Shown: piece after piece, positions 17,101 to 23,417 of the stretch
Numbering within the stretch: position 1 is the first letter of the stretch
Layout of the letters: every line of letters begins with the position of its first letter
Source: an uncultured Anaerolineae bacterium
GTDB lineage: Bacteria > Chloroflexota > Anaerolineae > Anaerolineales > Villigracilaceae
Assembly (NCBI GenBank): GCA_903854805.1
Contig: CAINXK010000127.1
Location: 11,798 to 75,797, forward strand
Length of the DNA: 64,000 bases
Direction: 5' to 3'
Position numbers and translations under genes: made by a program
The notes under the pieces: generated by a model
Told to the model about the DNA's origin: nothing
What the model saw: the letters and a program-made list of their open reading frames with translations, nothing else
The model's database searches: none

Positions 17101-18620
17101 CCATTATGCTGCTGCGTGCAGAAGACAACAAACTGCACTATCGGGCTGGCTACGGCTCAATGTCCGGAACAGAAGAATCTGGAGAAACCAAGACATCGAG
17201 CCCAATGATACTTAAAATTGGCGAGGGTTTGTCTGGTTGGGCTGTGAAATACCGCGAACCTGTACTGGTGAACGACTTACGCCAGGATTCTCGCTGGGTG
17301 GCGGCGCCAGGATCTCAAAGCCACCGCAGTGCGCTGGTGGTTCCACTACTTGTCGGCGAAGATGTGATCGGAACGATCATGGTTTTTCACCGTTCAACCG
17401 GTTACTTTGGAAATGAAGCGCTCGAAATGGTGAAGGCCATTGGATCGCAGGTGGCAATCGCCATCAACAATGCTCAACTTTACGAACTCATTCGAGATCA
17501 GGCCGAACGTCTTGGCTCCATGCTACGCCAACAGCAGGTGGAGGCCAGCCGCCAAACCGCCATTTTCGAGGCCGTGGCAGATGGCGTGGTTGTTACAGAT
17601 CCATCCAACCACATTACTTTTGTCAACGCTTCGGTGGAACGTATCCTAGATATCAATAAACTCCAGATGGAAGGCCAATCGCTGGAAAGTTTTGCTGGGC
17701 TTTTTGGTAAAACAACCCAGACTTGGATTCAAACCGTGAAAGAATGGACAGAAAACTCCGGCAGCAGCCAGATGGGTGAAACCTATGCAGAACAAATCAA
17801 CCTTGATAACGGCCGGGTGGTACTGGTGCACCTGGCTGCAGTAGTATGGCGCGATGAATTTTTGGGAACTGTTTCCATATTCCGCGATATTACGCACGAA
17901 GTTGAGGTTGACAGGTTGAAATCCGAATTTGTGGCCACGGTCAGCCATGAACTACGCACACCAATGACCTCCATCCGGGGATATGTCGATCTGTTGCTTA
18001 TGGGCGCAGCAGGTGTCATGAACGAAAGCCAATCTCACTTCCTGGATATTGTAAAAAACAACACAGAACGCTTGAATGTCCTTGTAAATGACTTGTTGGA
18101 TGTTTCGAGAATCGAAGCGGGACGGGTAATGCTATCCATTCAACCGGTGGACTTGCAGAGTATCGCCAGTGAATGTTTCTCTGAGCTACAGCGTCGCTCA
18201 GAGAAAGAAAACAAACCCATGGAAGTTTCATTGGATGTTGAGTATTCCTTACCGCTTGTTATGGCTGATCCAGAAAGAGTACACCAGATTCTAGGAAACT
18301 TGCTGGACAATGCTTATAATTACACTCCGGCTCATGGCAGAGTTAAGGTATTTCTGCACAAAGTAAATGGAAATGTTGAAATTGATGTTCAAGATAACGG
18401 CATCGGGATTTCGATTGAACATCGTGATCGGATTTTCGAACGCTTTTTCCGTGGCGAGGACCCCATGGTTTTGGCAACTCCCGGCACTGGCCTGGGCTTA
18501 TCGATTGTCAAACAACTGGTCGAAATGCATCGCGGTAAAATTTGGATGAGAAGTTCGGGCATACCAGGGCAGGGAAGCACTTTTTCATTCTCACTACCTG
18601 CTGCTGAAACTGAGGAGTAA
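11178..18620 (+). CDS. Giant multi-GAF/PAS sensor histidine kinase
   Basis: 2480 aa. One N-terminal membrane segment (about 8-30), a PAS-like region (~45-140), then by eye eleven consecutive GAF-type units beginning near residues 170, 335, 500, 675, 840, 1070, 1235, 1414, 1580, 1750 and 1940, most ending in the QAA-x-AI-x-NA helix that links to the next unit. A PAS domain follows (~2120-2240), then HisKA with His2257 in VSHELRTPM, and HATPase with the N box (LGNLLDNAYNY), DNGIGIS and GTGLGLS. It is thus a complete class I kinase able to autophosphorylate. GAF ligands cannot be deduced; the many copies suggest signal integration or a long rigid rod. The REC-only protein two bases downstream and the REC-GGDEF-like protein upstream are the probable partners. 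Confidence 0.93.
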   Translation: MLQGQTILGIGFLLSGLLLFLLVWLFLRIVPRIHPPIQAPVEFESSEIHMHQDAILIIEAGGRIRNINDTARELFELLPGEAPNIDRMGRRVRPVDSYYEICAAEGQSRFSVNGKLLDAVSYSVPGPVPTILLALRQIEGARALVTGSLGNLQNIDLQPISDLSETPGSSLSLEATTRSILVNVERLVAADFIEVKTWDETSQSLIPFRLEGTNGGERILQRGEISVFGEYANQLVSSRKELFISDTRISNLEFYDPINHSLPPMGSYIGIPLQAYDYFVGTLEIGVLPVNGFAIDDLRIIQVIMRQAAIGLRNAELNEAQLRWNHKLSSLTNLAKGFDPAPDLQTLISHILGVLSPLFDVEILGFLLYDGQRRSIQAQMPFQGLPDNITAVYKSSVRQHSLMETNIIKQQVVITTNSTQDTTWTELGLQDVALAASIRDTALVPLISSGRFLGYLQLSNHRIHNAAFSKDELQLLKIISAQIATIMENAMLVQHNQLRNQRVEAMLQIANVVSSQTTLDKMLYDVLHEAGNLFLADTGAIFLLDENAGIMRAHIASAFGVPAELTEPLSKINLKPSAFRMTVAGSQHSFVSGNLAKDRRVLPLYRAIVRKLNLASGMVIPLIVQGKSIGEMMFGAYKEDFFAADDLQIAATLAGQLAIAIDSAQHAGETDAILRRRSDYLAAMNRITRELNSTTNIKELVQIVYDECLLVSGAKCGSVSLYEPKQEDQIRQEKLHLGHPQAEMLLKAGLEALSSGESRLISGLSDEQAPHPGIRTVLVAPIGYQDETIGLIELHTTNPVGFDGIILEIVMNIGVQAALVIGNALRYIEQQGRTELFRRRAETLMQLFETSKNLRIDETLVSALSSIAQGIQRATPFNVVLISLYDPQTSLLTHIVATGIDDLTFTMMQAHQQQWSNVAQLMQNEFGLGNLYFIPFDKAPIIPDDVQFLTTMTAPEQKPNAWNPDDILLIPIYDNSQNPLGLISVDAPRDGLRPDRIALETLEVFAAQAALTITSGLNIQSYKSQIETLNREVKQQKQLVDLSQENLPLLLHKDLEQTLALSQVIQRARHIRASLQVTEAISRQIDATAALVMLGNQVLTNFEMSGAIIARQTIDGPHITHVIGNLPSDNNPETSFGQRNPLRTCLQTGETIVSEDIDEDEIWRDTPFLSNLHAKSFICIPVVINQKPIAAVLAIDTQTIPALSDEDRQVYSQVSKQVSIILQNINLLTETRQRLQEVNLLLDFSRHLTGLNPHDILKSLLESALHVVSPAHAGVVFTWEPLNKVLTPVAAANYVDDASIMEISYHLSEGLPGKISAEGRPRRVDEVNFVSDYNLEPENLLKYRKATGGRLPVSAMIVPIMTNERQMGVLVLDNFNTPAAFHVEDEAILLSLTQQVALALENVRLMQTTQERAGQLQALNVVAANLTSSLQPDELVTSLLDRMETIIPYDTAILWLRQENKMVVADARGFDDNEERKGLTVEVADSILLNEMTRTRHAIVVQDVRSDPRFTSLVQPRYLAWMGIPLIVKDQVIGVLAVEKSEVHFYTDELMQLATTFASQAAVAIDNANLFEESVRRAAELDERSKRLGMLNKFSAELGGSLGADQVLSLTANQLISALQVDRALLFLLDKNKRDYLLSVLPDEAGHPIIYRRLPASVVLDHLRESQTVYTVEDISNDQNLDSLVDFLEDTSSLLMLPLAGSERVYAIVLQNKQSRRFMAAEIELARTIGNQASIALENADLYQSTLATAERLAILNQVSYAIGSNLNEEDIYRAAHQATTKLMPAEAFVIALLEEKTNDVNGVYVVDMGQRITGVRLPYGQGLSGQVIATGQSILTLQASEAESQHGLAIGEKGPAHSIVAVPMISSGKVIGAISAQSYQFNAYTEDDQQILSTLANQATVAILNARLFAETQKLANTLEQRVTERTSQLNHEQHNTETLLRILTDVTANLDLDRALNRTLALLNDAIGAEQGTIMLLRAEDNKLHYRAGYGSMSGTEESGETKTSSPMILKIGEGLSGWAVKYREPVLVNDLRQDSRWVAAPGSQSHRSALVVPLLVGEDVIGTIMVFHRSTGYFGNEALEMVKAIGSQVAIAINNAQLYELIRDQAERLGSMLRQQQVEASRQTAIFEAVADGVVVTDPSNHITFVNASVERILDINKLQMEGQSLESFAGLFGKTTQTWIQTVKEWTENSGSSQMGETYAEQINLDNGRVVLVHLAAVVWRDEFLGTVSIFRDITHEVEVDRLKSEFVATVSHELRTPMTSIRGYVDLLLMGAAGVMNESQSHFLDIVKNNTERLNVLVNDLLDVSRIEAGRVMLSIQPVDLQSIASECFSELQRRSEKENKPMEVSLDVEYSLPLVMADPERVHQILGNLLDNAYNYTPAHGRVKVFLHKVNGNVEIDVQDNGIGISIEHRDRIFERFFRGEDPMVLATPGTGLGLSIVKQLVEMHRGKIWMRSSGIPGQGSTFSFSLPAAETEE

Positions 18621-18622
18621 TC

Positions 18623-18997
18623 ATGGCAAAAATAGTCATAGCAGAAGACGAGTCAGATATCCGCGAATTGATCGCATTCACCCTGCGCTTTGCCGGGCAC
18701 GAAGTTATTGCCGGTAGTAACGGGCAGGAGGGCTATGACCTTACAAAAGCCGAGCATCCAGACCTGGCTATGTTCGATGTACGCATGCCCAAAATGACAG
18801 GGTACGAAGCCTGTAAAAAGATCAAGGCCGACCCAGAAATTTCGCACATTCCAGTCATTTTTCTATCTGCCAAGGGCCAGGAAAACGAAATCGAACAAGG
18901 TATTGCAGCTGGCGCAGATGAATATTTGTTAAAACCATTTGCCCCAGATCAACTAACCGAACGAATTAAAGCCATCTTAGCAAAGTATGGGAAATAA
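18623..18997 (+). CDS. Single-domain response regulator
   Basis: 124-aa REC domain with no output domain: acidic residues E8/D9, phospho-acceptor Asp52 in MFDVRMPK, and the conserved Lys in LLKPF. It begins two bases after the kinase stop, so translation is probably coupled. Stand-alone REC proteins act as CheY-like messengers, phosphate sinks or relay intermediates; which applies here is open. Confidence 0.92.
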   Translation: MAKIVIAEDESDIRELIAFTLRFAGHEVIAGSNGQEGYDLTKAEHPDLAMFDVRMPKMTGYEACKKIKADPEISHIPVIFLSAKGQENEIEQGIAAGADEYLLKPFAPDQLTERIKAILAKYGK

Positions 18998-19005
18998 CTG
19001 AGAAA

Positions 19006-19791
19006 ATGAGCGCAATTCTTTTAGACGGCGAAATTGTGCATTTTGAGGTAATCGGTCGCGGACGACCGGTCATCTTTCTGCACGGTTGGGTGGGCTCCTG
19101 GCGATATTGGGTACCTGCCATGCAGACGGCATCCACCGGATTCCGCGCCTATGCTCTTGACTTATGGGGATTTGGCGATACTGCTCGCGACCCGAATCGC
19201 TACGTTTTAGAAAAACAAGTCGCCCTACTGGATCATTTTTTACAAGAACTGGGTATGAGCAAGATAGCCATCGTGGGGCACGGCCTGGGCGCATTGGTAG
19301 GATTGCTCTTTACAATGCGCTACCCAACTGTCGTCGATCGCTTCATGGCAGTGGAACTGCCCTTTGATGAAGGTTCCATCAACAACCGCCTGCGCACAGC
19401 CCCACTTCCAGAACTGATCGATTGGCTGCTCTCAAAGAATGCCACCTTCGAGCCCGCTCGAACAGACGGCCTAAAAGCAGACCCATTGGCATTGGCAGCT
19501 TCGCTGAACCCATCAGATTTTTTCAATCTAACGCATCGCATTAACGCACTCAACACCCCTTGCCTACTCGTGTATGGACAAAATGACCCGGCGATTAGCA
19601 TTCCAGACTATGACAAAACCATGGCGCCAGACAGCATGCATACGATGATCTTTGAACAATCATCGCATTTTCCGATGCTCGATGATCCTGCGGGTTTTAA
19701 TCGCTTGTTGACAGACTTTTTGGCACTACCTTCCGGCGAATCTCCTAAAGTCTTGCAAATGAAAGAAGAATGGAAACGGCGTGTACGCTAA
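19006..19791 (+). CDS. Alpha/beta-hydrolase-fold protein lacking the nucleophile serine
   Basis: 261 aa, clearly paralogous to the hydrolase at 6424 (same IVH-x-EV-x-GRGRPVI start, HGW-x-GSW oxyanion motif). The nucleophile elbow reads GHGLG: Gly93 (codon GGC) replaces the serine, whereas Asp194 and His221 are kept. Classical serine-esterase activity is therefore not expected. Loss of the serine in an otherwise intact fold is seen in non-catalytic or differently catalytic members (for example ligand receptors and cofactor-independent dioxygenases). It is the last gene of the ten-gene run, eight bases after the REC gene and 13 bases from the convergent nicotinate phosphoribosyltransferase gene. 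Confidence 0.8.
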   Translation: MSAILLDGEIVHFEVIGRGRPVIFLHGWVGSWRYWVPAMQTASTGFRAYALDLWGFGDTARDPNRYVLEKQVALLDHFLQELGMSKIAIVGHGLGALVGLLFTMRYPTVVDRFMAVELPFDEGSINNRLRTAPLPELIDWLLSKNATFEPARTDGLKADPLALAASLNPSDFFNLTHRINALNTPCLLVYGQNDPAISIPDYDKTMAPDSMHTMIFEQSSHFPMLDDPAGFNRLLTDFLALPSGESPKVLQMKEEWKRRVR

Positions 19792-19804
19792 CACTTAGTT
19801 TTGA

Positions 19805-21148
19805 TTACCACACACGCTGAAGATTGGGGTTATCCAACGGCCTGCGCCCTACCTTTGACATATCAACCCATTCGCCATGAATTTTGACACGCACTACGTC
19901 CGCGGTAAAATCGGTGACGGTAGCGCCATTATTATTAAATAAGTATGAACCAACCGCATAGATATCCACTGGGACACTGAGCTTTTCAAAACGGCGAATC
20001 TTTTCCGGGGCAAAACCGCCTGAAACTACAATTTTGACATTCTGACAATATTCGCGGGCAAATTCTTTCCATTTCAGCGGTAAGTCCCAACGTTCCCAAG
20101 CAGAATCCAGACCTTGTCTAACATTGAAAACCAGGCGTGGATTAACTCCCAGATCCAGAGCAGGATCTCCCAATGGAGTCACAGACTCATCACGCAAGCT
20201 TCCGCTCGTATCCAACCTGACGCCATATAACTTGTATTTTGCGGCTTCTAATTCTTCACCTGCGTCAATCAAACGACGGTATTCGGCGAACATGACATCC
20301 AGAACACGCAATGAATCAAGCACAGAGTTATTATTAAAATCTACCAGAGCAATTCTGGGAATATTCACCGGCAAAACGCGTGAGAAGGCCATCATGACCT
20401 CGGCAGTATCCCCAAGGAAACTGGCAATGGCAGCATGCGCCACAGTACCACCTCCCGCGCCGCCCCACCAGTCGCCTTGTGCATCCGTCGAAATGAATGG
20501 ACCCAGGTCACTGGCGTGATCTACGTTAAAACGCTGAAGCGCAATATTGTAAGCGTAACCATCAGCAGCCTGAACTTCGTGTAAATCAAAACGAGCCGGG
20601 AAAAACAGAACTGGCTTGCCCCGCGCCGCCACAAAGGTTTCATATACATTCGTGGCAATGCGGCTGGAACGGGTCAGAATGCCCAGGGAAGGGGTTTCAA
20701 GCAAGGCAAAATCGCGATAACGTCCACGCACCCTGATTACTGGCTGAATCTTGAGTGGGTCTCCATCTGAATGGACGACATCCCCATCATTGACCGCCCA
20801 GACTTCCAGCCTGTCTGCCGTCTCAACAAAACGATTGCCATCAAAATAGCCAGTGCAATGCTGAAGCATTGCCAGCGCCTTATCCACCCCAACAACGATA
20901 CTGGGGCCAATCCTCCGTGTGAACCACTGCATTTCCACTTCCATATCACCAACAGCAATATTTTCCGGGGAAATATGGGCGGGTAAATTATGATGGCTGC
21001 CAGCGTATCTGTAGTTCTCGCCAGCAAGATCCACCAGCATACGATTGATATTAGCAAAGTATTTGTCTGAATACCAACCCTGGCGCATACGCTCAATATC
21101 GAGCTTAAATGTCTCGTTCGTCAGGCGTTTTCCGTCAAAAATGGACAT
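19805..21148 (-). CDS. pncB: Nicotinate phosphoribosyltransferase
   Basis: 447-aa enzyme of the NAPRTase family that converts nicotinic acid, PRPP and ATP to nicotinate mononucleotide in NAD salvage. Recognised from FFPARFDLHEVQ, the central PRPP-handling region, and the KIVVSGGFAPEKI and VDIYAVGSYL segments near the C-terminus. The ATG at 21148 is chosen because AAAGGA lies five bases upstream; an in-frame TTG at 21169 would add seven residues. It follows a nicotinamidase-like gene on the same strand (108-base gap), giving the two consecutive steps nicotinamide to nicotinate to NaMN. Confidence 0.88.
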   Translation of the reverse strand: MSIFDGKRLTNETFKLDIERMRQGWYSDKYFANINRMLVDLAGENYRYAGSHHNLPAHISPENIAVGDMEVEMQWFTRRIGPSIVVGVDKALAMLQHCTGYFDGNRFVETADRLEVWAVNDGDVVHSDGDPLKIQPVIRVRGRYRDFALLETPSLGILTRSSRIATNVYETFVAARGKPVLFFPARFDLHEVQAADGYAYNIALQRFNVDHASDLGPFISTDAQGDWWGGAGGGTVAHAAIASFLGDTAEVMMAFSRVLPVNIPRIALVDFNNNSVLDSLRVLDVMFAEYRRLIDAGEELEAAKYKLYGVRLDTSGSLRDESVTPLGDPALDLGVNPRLVFNVRQGLDSAWERWDLPLKWKEFAREYCQNVKIVVSGGFAPEKIRRFEKLSVPVDIYAVGSYLFNNNGATVTDFTADVVRVKIHGEWVDMSKVGRRPLDNPNLQRVW

Positions 21149-21256
21149 TTTTTCCTTTGATGCGAACAATAAAACTGGGATACGCCCGACAAATTTAAGG
21201 TAAAGTATTTGGGCGAAACGACACGGCAGAGTATTAAATCTTAACGAGAAAACTGG

Positions 21257-22279
21257 TCAGACCTTCGCCTGTGACCAGTCGTCCAAAGCATCAGTTGAGC
21301 GTAAAAGATGCATACCTGCAGCTGCAAACCTTGCATAAGCTGCATCAGCGGCAGCAGTGTGGTCAACCAAACCTGGAATTACAACCGGAGATGTACAGTC
21401 TTGGAGCAAGTAAACTTTCTCTGCCAGCCCAGGGTCAGTCTGCTGAATATCTTCAAGCAGGTCTGAGACCGTCCAAGCCATGCAATGGCTTTTCGCCTGG
21501 CCAGCAATAATCAATCTGTCCACAACTTTTAGTTGGTCTATAAATTTGGAATTACGCAAACCAAAAGTTTCCCCCTGCGGGCCACTGAGTACTTCAGGGC
21601 CAATCACAGAGTAATTTTCAGTAAAGGGTTGGTCACCTTTGATCTCGAATTGAACCTGAGATAAACGCGCCACCGAGTGGAAAAATATCGCTTCTTCCAC
21701 TGCAGAAACAAGCGCATGACCAATACCACCCAGCATGGCATGGTACGGCCAGATGGTAAGTGCATACTTACCTTTTTTCGCAAGGGATTCAGTATAAAAA
21801 ATCACTCTTCGCTGGCCATATTCTGGGGTAATCCCAAATTGATGCGCCAGATCGGGATTAAATTTCCATTTTCCCGTGAGCAAATCTTCCAGGTGGATAT
21901 CGGTGTAAGGAGCAGGATGGGCACCAGCAACATTCACAAAAAAAAGCGGGTGGAAAATCTGCATGGCCATGTGCGTATCCAGGGTGGCGGAGATATGAGT
22001 AATGGCAGCCAGATTGCGATAAATAAACTCACATAGGCGCTGATTGTCGTCAACCGCCCCCATGCCGGTTCTACCACCTACGAACAGTTCAAAACCCGGG
22101 ATGCAAAAAGTGTTCTGGACATCAACCAACAGTAACCAGGTTTTATTTTGATCCGTGGATGCAGACTGCAGCCCATACTTGGAACGATACGAAATCGCAG
22201 CTGTAGCAATATCAGCATAGTTCACCCGGAAAACAGTACCCACTGTCTCAGGGGTATAAAAATCCGGATAAGGAAACAT
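21257..22279 (-). CDS. Nicotinamidase-like cysteine hydrolase (isochorismatase fold)
   Basis: 340-aa member of the cysteine hydrolase family. The triad positions are visible: Asp53 in LLVDVQNTF, the metal-site Asp/His in ATLDTH (~101-103) with a second His in IFHP, and the nucleophile Cys266 in QAKSHCMAW. Because it precedes pncB it probably deamidates nicotinamide to nicotinate. It is longer than typical PncA (~200 aa), with N-terminal and internal extensions. The ATG at 22279 is preferred: TTGGAG lies eight bases upstream, and the promoter at 22368-22341 falls inside any longer frame. An ATG at 22318 without Shine-Dalgarno is the alternative. Confidence 0.75.
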   Translation of the reverse strand: MFPYPDFYTPETVGTVFRVNYADIATAAISYRSKYGLQSASTDQNKTWLLLVDVQNTFCIPGFELFVGGRTGMGAVDDNQRLCEFIYRNLAAITHISATLDTHMAMQIFHPLFFVNVAGAHPAPYTDIHLEDLLTGKWKFNPDLAHQFGITPEYGQRRVIFYTESLAKKGKYALTIWPYHAMLGGIGHALVSAVEEAIFFHSVARLSQVQFEIKGDQPFTENYSVIGPEVLSGPQGETFGLRNSKFIDQLKVVDRLIIAGQAKSHCMAWTVSDLLEDIQQTDPGLAEKVYLLQDCTSPVVIPGLVDHTAAADAAYARFAAAGMHLLRSTDALDDWSQAKV

Positions 22280-22340
22280 TTGCTTTTCTCCAAGGTCGGC
22301 TGAACTAATAATTGTCATAATTGGATTTCTGAGTGTTTCA

Positions 22341-22368
22341 ATTCTACCGTTGCAAACCGGCATGTCAA
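22341..22368 (-). promoter_or_regulatory. Promoter of the NAD-salvage pair
   Basis: Minus-strand TTGACA (22368-22363), 16-base spacer, TAGAAT (22346-22341). The predicted start of transcription near 22334 leaves a ~55-base leader to the ATG at 22279. Confidence 0.55.
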
Positions 22369-22384
22369 GGGCTATCACCCAAAA

Positions 22385-22397
22385 GCAAACGGTTTGC
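22385..22397. promoter_or_regulatory. Palindrome upstream of the NAD-salvage promoter
   Basis: GCAAACGGTTTGC is a near-perfect palindrome (6-bp arms, one central base) 17 bases upstream of the -35 element; a related TTTGCAA lies between -35 and -10. It could be an operator for an NAD-responsive repressor, but no regulator is adjacent. Confidence 0.3.
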
Positions 22398-22580
22398 TAA
22401 CGTTCGGAAACAATTTCAGTTTTTTCAGGAAGATAAATGACGGTTTTTCCACGTGGGTACAGACCAATCCCACGAAACTCATCAGCACTGTTCCACAGCA
22501 CTACTACTATACCCCAATCAGTAATTCCAGGCAGTCCTGATCACAATGAGTTAGAAGTTGGTCTAAATATGGTTGAATAC

Positions 22581-22841
22581 TTACCGAGAAACGATGGTAT
22601 TCGATTTAAAGGTGGTGGGTGTACTGCGAAAAGCGGTTAATTCCTCACGGATCACGCGCCTGAGCGTAAGCTCGCTTAGCTGACCCCGATTCTGGATAAG
22701 TTCGCGCAGAGCACGGTTAATCAGCGTTTGATAACTACCGCCTCCCGCTGCTTCGACTTCGCGATGGAACCATTCCAATACATCATTGTCGATACGGATG
22801 GTGATGCGGGTCTTGCCGCTTATGTTTACGTTATCAGTCAT
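22581..22841 (-). CDS. BrnA/CopG-like antitoxin, no toxin partner visible
   Basis: 86 aa from the ATG at 22841. The central part (TRITIRIDNDVLEWFHRE, then SYQTLINRALREL) is the ribbon-helix-helix-like signature of BrnA antitoxins, DNA-binding proteins that neutralise the RNase BrnT and repress their own operon. No BrnT-like frame exists on either side within several hundred bases, so it is an orphan or has another role. A promoter (TTGTAA-17-TATAAT) ends six bases before this ATG, leaving no room for a Shine-Dalgarno; the upstream GTG at 22868 would lie inside the promoter and is rejected. Confidence 0.7.
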   Translation of the reverse strand: MTDNVNISGKTRITIRIDNDVLEWFHREVEAAGGGSYQTLINRALRELIQNRGQLSELTLRRVIREELTAFRSTPTTFKSNTIVSR

Positions 22842-22847
22842 TTTTTC

Positions 22848-22876
22848 ATTATATGCATGTTCGTACACAATTACAA
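22848..22876 (-). promoter_or_regulatory. Promoter giving a leaderless brnA-like transcript
   Basis: Minus-strand TTGTAA (22876-22871), 17 bases, TATAAT (22853-22848), then six bases and ATG. Transcription would start at or next to the initiation codon. Confidence 0.55.
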
Positions 22877-23352
22877 TAGGGAGATTTTTATCCCTTAATA
22901 TATTTTCTAAGTTCCACAGAAATCATGATGAAAATAATTCCAAAACGAAATAAACGGCATTAAAAAATCAAAAACTAGGAGTAACAAAATCACATATGCA
23001 CATTTGTACACTCAAAGCATTTAAGCGGAAAGGGGCTCCAGCCCAACAATAAATCAGGCCATGACACAGACCAGGTTGCCAGGTTGCGCACGTTTTTTTT
23101 ACTACAATTAGCATTATGCCTATCATCAAAAAACGATGGTTCAGGCGCGAATTTAGCAAAGCCGAAAAATTTTACGAGGCGAGCCCAGGGCTGGAGGTAT
23201 AACGTAATAGGTTCGTAGCCAGGCAGGTTGGGATGGAAAGCACGGTGATGCCAGAAAACAATAAACCCCAGCAGCAAATCACCCGCCCACACAGATTTTC
23301 TTTCTAGAAATCCATGTTCAACGATGACGATCAGTAAAGTGCCAGGACAGAT
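22877..23352. other. Intergenic region without a convincing gene
   Basis: About 480 bases with a few open frames (the longest ~100 codons on the minus strand, 22990-23292). None has a Shine-Dalgarno or any motif I recognise. It may be decayed sequence. Confidence 0.4.
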
Positions 23353-23402
23353 ATCAAAGACAATGGCGTAAGGCTTTTCAGCCTTACGCCATTGTCTTTG
23401 AT
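23353..23402. terminator. Very long perfect hairpin
   Basis: 23-bp perfect inverted repeat (23353-23375 with 23380-23402) closed by a TTTC loop, 15 bases beyond the stop of the minus-strand DnaC-like gene. No strong T-run follows on either strand. It probably ends the replication operon transcript, but its length and perfection exceed an ordinary terminator. Confidence 0.55.
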
Positions 23403-23417
23403 CACCAAGATATTGAA

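Noticed and set aside
22990..23292. 100-codon minus-strand open frame upstream of the brnA-like gene
   Set aside because: No Shine-Dalgarno, no recognised motif, odd Trp/Phe-rich composition; kept only as part of a gene-free region.
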